Shown here: piece after piece, positions 1 through 4,260 of the stretch
Position numbering within the stretch: position 1 is the first letter of the stretch
Layout: each line of letters opens with the position of its first letter
NCBI GenBank assembly: GCA_017936185.1
Contig: JAGBGA010000087.1
Location: 1-5,991 of the forward strand
DNA from: Alphaproteobacteria bacterium
GTDB taxonomy: Bacteria; Pseudomonadota; Alphaproteobacteria; Rs-D84
Direction: 5' to 3'
Length of the DNA stretch: 5,991 bases
The notes under the pieces: model-generated
What the model was told of the DNA's origin: nothing
The model's database searches: none
Seen by the model: the letters and a program-made list of their open reading frames with translations, nothing else
Translations under genes and position numbers: made by a program

Positions 1-55
1 CCCATGGAGTGAAAACGAACATGGGAATATACAGTCCCTGCGCGTCCACCAAAAT
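1..55 (+). other. 3' end of unidentified upstream transcript
   Basis: This stretch lies just before a strong terminator, so it should be the 3' end of whatever is transcribed from the left. CCCATG (1-6) can pair with CATGGG (20-25), and alternatively GGGA (23-26) with TCCC (35-38). The stretch ends in CCACCA (46-51), as many mature structured RNAs do. No T-loop (TTCRA) precedes it, so it is not a normal tRNA or tmRNA end, and I see no RNase P or SRP signature. It could equally be the untranslated tail of a gene whose last codons read P-M-E-stop (1-12). I do not recognise it. Confidence 0.25.
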
Positions 56-82
56 AAAGCGGCCACGAAAGTGGTCGTTTTT
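56..82 (+). terminator. Intrinsic terminator of the upstream transcript
   Basis: An 11-bp stem pairs 56-66 with 71-81, including two G.T wobbles, around a GAAA tetraloop (67-70). A T-rich tail follows. It ends the transcript entering from the left. On the minus strand the same hairpin is followed by TTTATTTT, so weak termination in the other direction is possible. Confidence 0.85.
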
Positions 83-189
83 ATTTTGTGTTTTTCTTTT
101 TGTCTTGAATATTTTCCCAGAAATCGTGCGTATACATCAGGGATTCATACCTATGTAATTATGTTTAATTCATTGATAGAATTACAGTG

Positions 190-213
190 TTGACATGAAA
201 CTTTGACATAAAC
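190..213 (+). repeat. Tandem direct repeat TTGACAT-AAAC upstream of the OMP gene
   Basis: TTGACATGAAAC (190-201) is followed, at a 13-bp period, by TTGACATAAAC (203-213). Both contain a perfect TTGACA. Neither has a recognisable -10 hexamer at 16-18 bp, because the DNA downstream is A-rich up to the ribosome binding site. They may be paired regulator half-sites or unconventional promoter elements. I could not assign a promoter for the OMP gene with confidence. Confidence 0.35.
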
Positions 214-225
214 AAAAACAAAAAA

Positions 226-230
226 AGGAG
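226..230 (+). promoter_or_regulatory. Ribosome binding site of the OMP gene
   Basis: AGGAG lies 5 nt before the ATG at 236, inside an A-rich unstructured stretch. It fixes the start codon and suggests efficient translation. Confidence 0.8.
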
Positions 231-235
231 AAGAA

Positions 236-847
236 ATGAAAAAGTTAGCAATATCAACACTGGCGGTGCTGATTGCATGCCCAGCGTTCGCGATGAATCA
301 TCCGGACCAAGGAAGCAGCTGGACAATGTGGGGAATGGACCCATATGTCGGTTTAAGAGGTGGTATGAGTTATACAAACTTGAACTATAAATACGCGGGT
401 AACAAAGAATCTATGACCGATTATATCTTTCAAGGTCGTGCAGCGTTGGGTTTAGAAGTTTGTGATACTGTGCGTTCAGAAATTGAATGGTCTTATTTCG
501 GAAGAATGTCAGATCGTGAAAACTTTGGCGCGTTTGGTGGTATTGACGTAGAAACCAAAATGCAAACATTGTTGTGGAACAATTATATGGAATTTGGTCA
601 CTATAAAATGGTTCGCCCGTTTGTTGGTTTGGGACTTGGGGCCGCGTTTACAGATGTTAAACGTGATGGCGACTTGGTACCACGTCAAAGCGAAAGCAAA
701 ACACGCTTTTCAGGTATGGGAACATTGGGTGTAACGTTTGATATGGAACGCTTTGCGGTCGATGTTGCGGCACGCTATACATATGTTGATATCCAATCTG
801 GGTTGCATAACTTTGGTGGTGATATCGGTATCAGATTTATGTTCTAG
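236..847 (+). CDS. Small outer membrane beta-barrel protein (OmpX/opacity-like), 203 aa
   Basis: Seen: a classical signal peptide (MKK, hydrophobic core, cleavage after AFA at residue 19), then about 184 residues of alternating polar and hydrophobic strands rich in glycine and aromatics, such as YVGLRGGMSY, PFVGLGLGAAF and GDIGIRFMF. The protein ends in phenylalanine, the usual C-terminal signature recognised by the BAM assembly machinery. The length fits an 8-stranded barrel of the OmpX/OmpA-N/Omp25-like superfamily. The mature part has a single cysteine and no lipobox. The start is set by AGGAG 5 nt upstream. The gene is monocistronic, with its own terminator just after the stop. Family knowledge: such barrels serve adhesion, stability or surface shielding, but I cannot name a specific function. 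I am sure of export and barrel fold, not of role. Confidence 0.85.
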   Translation: MKKLAISTLAVLIACPAFAMNHPDQGSSWTMWGMDPYVGLRGGMSYTNLNYKYAGNKESMTDYIFQGRAALGLEVCDTVRSEIEWSYFGRMSDRENFGAFGGIDVETKMQTLLWNNYMEFGHYKMVRPFVGLGLGAAFTDVKRDGDLVPRQSESKTRFSGMGTLGVTFDMERFAVDVAARYTYVDIQSGLHNFGGDIGIRFMF

Positions 848-849
848 TG

Positions 850-879
850 AAAAAAAACGCCCAAGTGGGCGTTTTTTTA
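850..879 (+). terminator. Intrinsic terminator after the OMP gene
   Basis: CGCCC (858-862) pairs with GGGCG (867-871) around an AAGT loop, flanked by an A-run and a T7-run that extend the pairing to about 12 bp. It starts two bases after the TAG stop. The symmetrical A/T flanks make it potentially bidirectional. Its T-run directly abuts the -35 box of the next promoter. Confidence 0.9.
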
Positions 880-908
880 TTGACCCAAAAAAATAAAAAA
901 AATATAAT
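880..908 (+). promoter_or_regulatory. Sigma70-type promoter for the hairpin leader and membrane-protein gene
   Basis: TTGACC (880-885) is separated by exactly 17 bp from a perfect TATAAT (903-908), with an A-rich spacer. The predicted transcription start is around 914-916. This is the best promoter in the window. It lies immediately behind the OMP terminator, which insulates it. It would produce a leader of about 98 nt before the ATG at 1013. Confidence 0.75.
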
Positions 909-914
909 TCCCCA

Positions 915-994
915 GCAATTTTTTCATAATTAAATACAACGTGCAGTGCTTTGTAACACATAAGTCCAGTTGCAAAGCACTGTACGTTTTTTTA
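915..994 (+). ncRNA. Candidate leader attenuator or small RNA with a 20-bp terminator-like hairpin
   Basis: Bases 938-957 pair with 969-988 without a single mismatch: 18 Watson-Crick pairs plus two wobbles, G943.U983 and U954.G972. The 11-nt loop is 958-968, and a T-run (987-993) follows. Transcription from the promoter at 880-908 should start near 915. That gives either a terminated RNA of about 80 nt or, with readthrough, the 5' leader of the membrane-protein gene, whose ribosome binding site begins only 6 nt after the T-run. I found no leader peptide and no known riboswitch signature. The boundaries are inferred from promoter and hairpin. It could instead be a palindromic repeat element. 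Confidence 0.5.
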
Positions 995-998
995 ACGC

Positions 999-1006
999 AA
1001 GGGGTG
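999..1006 (+). promoter_or_regulatory. Ribosome binding site that fixes the start of the membrane-protein gene
   Basis: AGGGGTGAT contains GGTGAT, which matches the extended anti-Shine-Dalgarno of 16S rRNA, 6 nt before the ATG at 1013. This excludes the longer reading frame opening at 941, whose extra codons would run through the leader hairpin. Confidence 0.75.
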
Positions 1007-1012
1007 ATAAAT

Positions 1013-1465
1013 ATGGCGGGTGTATATCCACAAAATTTTAAAGAAGCAATAATTTCAGCAATTCCAAATTGTACAACAATGGTTCTTGGGATGATGACAA
1101 TGAATTTATGGATTTATGGGCATTTGTCGTGGGAAAATTTTTTGTCGGCATTGGGGCCGATATATGTGACGGCATTTTGTTTAGATTTCTTTGTTGTTGG
1201 GCCAATTGTTATGCGGGGGCTGCAACGTGTGAATAAAATGAAGTATATGCCTTTGGTGCGCGTTGGTTTAATGGCGGCGATATTGACAGGTTTGGCGCCG
1301 GTTATTGAAACAGGATATGCGCCAAGTGTTGTGCAGTATTTTATGGCGCTGCCAAGAAACTATGTGGTGGCGTTATTGTTGCAAGTCTTTGTTGCGTACC
1401 GATTCGGTTCGTGGGTGTTGGTGCGAAGCCGTATGTTAAAGTCAGGATTGAATGTCGCAAAGTAA
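1013..1465 (+). CDS. DUF2798-like integral membrane protein, 150 aa
   Basis: Seen: four hydrophobic segments at about residues 12-36, 43-68, 80-98 and 116-137, arranged as two similar two-helix halves. The first half carries the phrase FCLDFFVVGPI (55-65), which resembles the (F/L)DxFVVGP signature I associate with DUF2798 proteins. That family is made of short membrane proteins, often with the two-helix unit duplicated, and its function is unknown. There is no signal peptide, and a basic C-terminal tail (RSRMLK) suggests a cytoplasmic C-terminus. The start is the ATG behind GGTGAT at 1013 rather than an in-frame upstream alternative. The gene is transcribed alone from a strong promoter through a hairpin leader, so its expression may be attenuated. 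The family call is from memory; the membrane topology is clear. Confidence 0.7.
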   Translation: MAGVYPQNFKEAIISAIPNCTTMVLGMMTMNLWIYGHLSWENFLSALGPIYVTAFCLDFFVVGPIVMRGLQRVNKMKYMPLVRVGLMAAILTGLAPVIETGYAPSVVQYFMALPRNYVVALLLQVFVAYRFGSWVLVRSRMLKSGLNVAK

Positions 1466-1500
1466 AAAAATGAACCCGCAATACGCGGGTTTGTTTTTTT
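1464..1500. terminator. Bidirectional terminator between convergent genes
   Basis: AACCCGC (1473-1479) pairs with GCGGGTT (1485-1491) around AATAC. On the plus strand TTGTTTTTTT follows. On the minus strand, after a 2-nt CA spacer, a seven-T run comes from the A-run at 1464-1470, which overlaps the stop codon of the DUF2798-like gene. It can therefore end both that gene and the converging Dps-like gene, whose stop is at 1502. Confidence 0.85.
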
Positions 1501-1501
1501 C

Positions 1502-1858
1502 TTATGCAAGTTTTGCCAGGGCAAGTTTGTTAAGAAATCCTTCTTCGATGGCGCTTAGCAGTGAATTCATACCTTCGTTGGTTTCGCCATCGTTTTGAAG
1601 TTCTTCCAGGTGACTGATAATCGATTCGCAAGATTTTACCAAATCACGATTTATAAATTTTGGATTTAATATGTCGGGTTTGAATACTTTCTTATTGTCG
1701 TCGGCCATGAAATATGTTTCGGCAATTGCGTCAACCCATGTGTCAATGTCGGCCGTCAGACGGTCGTATAAAAGATGTTTAGAATAGTTGTCTGTTGACC
1801 AGTGATTTATTTTACATGCATATTTAAATGCAATTAAATGTTGCATTAATTCGTACAT
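1502..1858 (-). CDS. Short Dps/ferritin-like protein with intact ferroxidase ligand pattern, 118 aa
   Basis: Seen: a predominantly helical 118-residue protein. It carries H19-W20, H28, D32, D43 and E47. In Dps proteins the ferroxidase ligands follow H...H-x3-D-x10-D-x3-E, and the last four here match that spacing exactly (28/32/43/47). The first histidine sits in the usual H-W context, but 9 rather than 12 residues before the second. Helical C-terminal segments follow (about 73-90 and 98-117). Classical Dps proteins have about 150-170 residues, so this is a reduced version; it also resembles the small ferritin-like family I recall as DUF5856. Expected role: cytoplasmic iron oxidation/storage or DNA protection under oxidative stress, inferred only. 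AAAGGAGG lies 6 nt before the ATG. The gene is monocistronic and divergent from the lipoprotein gene. Confidence 0.65.
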   Translation of the reverse strand: MYELMQHLIAFKYACKINHWSTDNYSKHLLYDRLTADIDTWVDAIAETYFMADDNKKVFKPDILNPKFINRDLVKSCESIISHLEELQNDGETNEGMNSLLSAIEEGFLNKLALAKLA

Positions 1859-1864
1859 TTGATT

Positions 1865-1872
1865 CCTCCTTT
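1865..1872 (-). promoter_or_regulatory. Near-perfect Shine-Dalgarno of the Dps-like gene
   Basis: Read on the minus strand this is AAAGGAGG, 6 nt before the ATG at 1858. It is the strongest ribosome binding site in the window, implying high translation once transcribed. Confidence 0.85.
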
Positions 1873-1891
1873 GTATGTGTGTTTTTGTTGC

Positions 1892-1912
1892 AATGTTTAC
1901 ATTATCATAATG
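1892..1912. promoter_or_regulatory. Overlapping dyads upstream of the Dps-like gene (candidate operator)
   Basis: AATGT-TT-ACATT (1892-1903) is a perfect 5-bp dyad. CATTAT-C-ATAATG (1900-1912) is a perfect 6-1-6 dyad sharing four bases with it. They lie 34-54 bp before the Dps-like start codon. On the minus strand the second contains GATAAT, the hexamer used in Fur-type boxes. The 6-1-6 AT-rich architecture is typical of Fur/PerR-class regulators, which would suit an iron-storage gene, but regulator identity is inference. No convincing -35/-10 pair was found for this gene. Confidence 0.4.
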
Positions 1913-1971
1913 GCGTGTTCGATGTTATAGGATGGGTTTCAAAAAAACGTTCTTTACGCATGGTTTCTGGG

Positions 1972-1986
1972 GATTCCTAGGGAATC
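1972..1986. promoter_or_regulatory. Inverted repeat GATTCC-TAG-GGAATC, candidate operator
   Basis: Perfect 6-bp arms flank a 3-nt centre in the divergent region between the Dps-like and lipoprotein genes, 25 bp before a possible lipoprotein -10 box (TATAGT, 2012-2017). There is no T-run, so it is not a terminator. It could be a protein-binding site acting on either gene; the regulator is unknown. Confidence 0.35.
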
Positions 1987-2011
1987 AAACCTGGCGAAAT
2001 TTATGCAAAAG

Positions 2012-2017
2012 TATAGT
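2012..2017 (+). promoter_or_regulatory. Possible -10 box of the lipoprotein gene
   Basis: TATAGT matches TATAAT at five of six positions and lies 41 bp before the ATG at 2059. No TTGACA-like hexamer occurs at 16-18 bp upstream, so the promoter may be weak, activator-dependent or read by another sigma factor. Confidence 0.3.
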
Positions 2018-2047
2018 AAAGTGTTTCTTGTAACCCAAAGGAAAAAA

Positions 2048-2052
2048 AGGAG
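2048..2052 (+). promoter_or_regulatory. Ribosome binding site of the lipoprotein gene, within a small hairpin
   Basis: AGGAG lies 6 nt before the ATG at 2059. AAAGG (2046-2050) can pair with CCTTT (2054-2058) around AGT, so the Shine-Dalgarno sits partly in a 5-bp stem that ends right at the start codon. Confidence 0.7.
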
Positions 2053-2058
2053 TCCTTT

Positions 2059-2619
2059 ATGAAAAATGTAAGTAAAAAAATGTTAATGTTCGCATCCGTT
2101 CTTGGGGCGGCAGTGTTGTTGTCTGGGTGCATGATGGAATGCCCAAATAAAAAAGGTGCACGTCATGTAAAACCAGTTCAACGTGTGCAACCAGTTGAAG
2201 TGGTAGAAGCATCAGATACAATCGTTGTGTATCAAACATATGAAGATGCAGATGTAAATTCAGTGTATGCAAAAATGTATACACACAGCAGCAGGGGCGG
2301 CGAATCAAAAATGGGCCATATCAAATTTAAAGATACTGATAATGGCTTGAAGATGATTGTTGATTTAAAAGACTTGCGCCCAGGTGTGCCATATACAGTA
2401 AAAATGTATCAATGCAGTTCATGCTATAACGATGCAAAATGCTGTAATAATTCAAAAATGTTAAACGTTAATTTGCCAATGCTGCAAACCGGTGAAAGCC
2501 GTCATTTAAATCAAACTTATATGATTCAAGGTTTAAGTGCCGCCCAATTAAATGGTGCAAATATTTATCTTGAACGTGATGGTGGATACAAAGCCGGATG
2601 GGGCAGATTGGAAAAATAA
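2059..2619 (+). CDS. Outer membrane lipoprotein with a degenerate SodC-like domain, 186 aa
   Basis: Seen: a lipoprotein signal peptide with lipobox LLSGC (C24 is the lipidated cysteine) and Met at +2, which favours outer-membrane sorting. A low-complexity V/Q/P linker (about 35-50) follows, then a beta-rich domain (70-186). The domain order resembles periplasmic Cu/Zn superoxide dismutase: G-x-I-x-F-x-DTD-x-GL (86-97), L-x-x-L-x-PG (103-109), a cysteine after the first metal loop (C119/C122), LP-x-L (139-142), L-x-G (164-166) and a C-terminal G-x-x-AG-x-GRL (176-184). The histidines that bind copper and zinc in SodC are absent; the region after PG reads VPYTVKMYQC. Instead there is a cysteine cluster (119, 122, 128, 129). 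It is therefore probably not a dismutase; it may be structural or thiol-based. The SodC link is a pattern-level inference. A terminator follows. Confidence 0.6.
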   Translation: MKNVSKKMLMFASVLGAAVLLSGCMMECPNKKGARHVKPVQRVQPVEVVEASDTIVVYQTYEDADVNSVYAKMYTHSSRGGESKMGHIKFKDTDNGLKMIVDLKDLRPGVPYTVKMYQCSSCYNDAKCCNNSKMLNVNLPMLQTGESRHLNQTYMIQGLSAAQLNGANIYLERDGGYKAGWGRLEK

Positions 2620-2641
2620 TATTTGTGAATGTTGTTTCTTG

Positions 2642-2675
2642 AATACCCTGGTGTTTAACCGGGGTATTTTTATGT
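2642..2675 (+). terminator. Intrinsic terminator after the lipoprotein gene
   Basis: An 11-bp stem pairs 2642-2652 with 2658-2668, with one T.G wobble, around a GTTTA loop. A T-run (2667-2671) follows. It ends only about 50 bp before the next start codon, so the next gene depends on a promoter squeezed into that gap or on readthrough. Confidence 0.85.
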
Positions 2676-2721
2676 TTGTGCTTTAAGAATGTTTTCCTGT
2701 GTGCTAAGTTTTATACAGGTT

Positions 2722-4260
2722 ATGAAAACGATTCGGTGTATGTTGATGGGAATGCTTGTTGTGTTGGCGCCATGTGGGGCAAACGCAATTGTTGTGACGG
2801 CAAATATTTCGGGAAGTCAAAAGACATTTTCAGAAGATGTTATTGTTGCAAATGGTGTCGAAATATACCCAGACAAGTTGTATATAAATCGCACGATAAA
2901 TATCGAAAATAATGGGCGCATAGAATCAGATATCTTGGTCGCAGATAATCGTGATTTGTATATCAAAAATCGGGGCGAATTCGATTCGAATTTTATATTG
3001 GGTGAAAATTCAAAACTTTATCAAGTTATATCAGACAAAGACGATATGAATGTTGTTGGTTTTGATGAACATTATACTGCGATTATTAATGCAAAAGGCG
3101 CATTAAGGTTGTCTGATTTAATAAATGTGGTTGGGGATGCAGATGGGTTTGTTCTTGATAATGCATTGATTAATTTTGATGTGGTGAATGGTATAAGCAA
3201 TGTTGAATTGCATGGAAATACAACGCTGGACATGGGTGATGCGACAAATGTTTATGGACGTGTAATCTTGCATGATGTTTCTGGGGATGGTACTGTGCGG
3301 ATTGTGACGAATAATGAAAATACACTGTTCGCAGATGTTACGTATGGTATGGATGGTGATTTGTATTTAACGCGTGTGCGTGAAACAGATTATGTAAAGA
3401 TATTGAATAATGATGTTGGTGTGTTCTTGAATGATTTGCGTGTTGAAAATCCAAGTGACGGTTTGTTGTATGAACTTGACCGGGCGTTAAGTATGGATGA
3501 ATTAAATCGTATTATGAATAAATCTGCGCGCTTGAACAGTGATATTTTACTGCGGCCAATTCAAATTATAAATGCATTTGATGTGGTAAAGCCGTTGGAT
3601 GCGCATTCGGGGTTTTATGTTGCGCCGACGATGGTGCTTTCCAAAGATTTTATGGCAAATTATGTTGTGGCGGGGCTTGGGGTTGCAAAGCGTGGTGAAT
3701 ACGACGTGTCAATCAATCTTCGGTCGGGCGCAATTGAATATGAAACAGGTATAGATGCGTTTGTGGCAGAATTCTTTGGTGGAAATATTGATTTGCGTTA
3801 TTGGATAAATGATGTGTTTGTGCGTGCTGTCGGTGGGATGGACTTTTCAAAGTATGATATTGGATATGTGTTTTATGAAAATAACAAACTGCACAATCCA
3901 GATGCGCAAAGTATGTATGCAGAAATTGATTTTGGATATGATTTTAATGTGACCGATTCGGTTTATGTTATGCCGATTGTTGGTGTAATGGGGTGGGGAT
4001 ATTCTTTGGATGAAATATCAGAATTTAATACAAGTGCCCATGTCGGTATCGGGGCAGGGTATGCATTTGATATGTTGGGAATTGAATATGATTATTCTTT
4101 CCACGCAAGGATTAATTCAGATAATTATTACACCGCCACATTGCGGGCCGGTTTTTGGTCGGAACTTGATGCCGCCGGTGGTGCGGTTGATGTTTCACTG
4201 GTACGTATGTTTGATGTGACCAGTTATAAATTATCAATTGGTGGACGGGTTTGGTTCTGA
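2722..4260 (+). CDS. Autotransporter-like protein: beta-rich passenger plus C-terminal beta-barrel, 512 aa
   Basis: Seen: from the ATG at 2722 the protein begins MKTIRCMLMG with a Sec signal peptide cut after ANA (residue 22). A passenger of about 240 residues rich in short V/I/L strands and N/D/G turns follows, suggesting a beta-helix or beta-solenoid. Next comes a linker with a predicted helix (ALSMDELNRIM, about 255-265). A C-terminal region of roughly 215 residues, from about 297, has alternating strands and ends in RVWF. That order is typical of type V autotransporters, although barrel and passenger are both shorter than usual. I see no protease triad, RGD or disulfide-rich module. An in-frame ATG at 2689 would add 11 residues before the lysine-led signal peptide; I prefer 2722, but neither start has a good Shine-Dalgarno. 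LAPC in the signal is not a lipobox because proline precedes the cysteine. Its 3' end overlaps convergent miaB. Confidence 0.65.
   Translation: MKTIRCMLMGMLVVLAPCGANAIVVTANISGSQKTFSEDVIVANGVEIYPDKLYINRTINIENNGRIESDILVADNRDLYIKNRGEFDSNFILGENSKLYQVISDKDDMNVVGFDEHYTAIINAKGALRLSDLINVVGDADGFVLDNALINFDVVNGISNVELHGNTTLDMGDATNVYGRVILHDVSGDGTVRIVTNNENTLFADVTYGMDGDLYLTRVRETDYVKILNNDVGVFLNDLRVENPSDGLLYELDRALSMDELNRIMNKSARLNSDILLRPIQIINAFDVVKPLDAHSGFYVAPTMVLSKDFMANYVVAGLGVAKRGEYDVSINLRSGAIEYETGIDAFVAEFFGGNIDLRYWINDVFVRAVGGMDFSKYDIGYVFYENNKLHNPDAQSMYAEIDFGYDFNVTDSVYVMPIVGVMGWGYSLDEISEFNTSAHVGIGAGYAFDMLGIEYDYSFHARINSDNYYTATLRAGFWSELDAAGGAVDVSLVRMFDVTSYKLSIGGRVWF

Noticed and set aside
1..51. tRNA or tmRNA 3' end suggested by CCACCA
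   Set aside because: No T-loop (TTCRANY) and no 5-bp T-stem occur at the required distance from the CCA; GGGA/TCCC gives only a 4-bp stem with an atypical loop.
941..1012. N-terminal extension of the DUF2798-like protein starting at 941
   Set aside because: Those codons run through the terminator-like hairpin, and the good ribosome binding site is at 999-1006, pointing to the ATG at 1013.
2059..2619. Active Cu/Zn superoxide dismutase
   Set aside because: The HxH copper loop and zinc-ligand histidines cannot be found, and the second disulfide cysteine near the C-terminus is absent.
2755..2787. Lipobox in the autotransporter-like signal peptide (LAPC)
   Set aside because: Proline directly before the cysteine does not fit the lipobox, whereas ANA just downstream is a good signal peptidase I site.
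2676..2912. 78-codon cysteine-rich plus-strand frame
   Set aside because: It overlaps the signal peptide and passenger start of the autotransporter-like gene in another frame and has no Shine-Dalgarno; the long frame explains the region.
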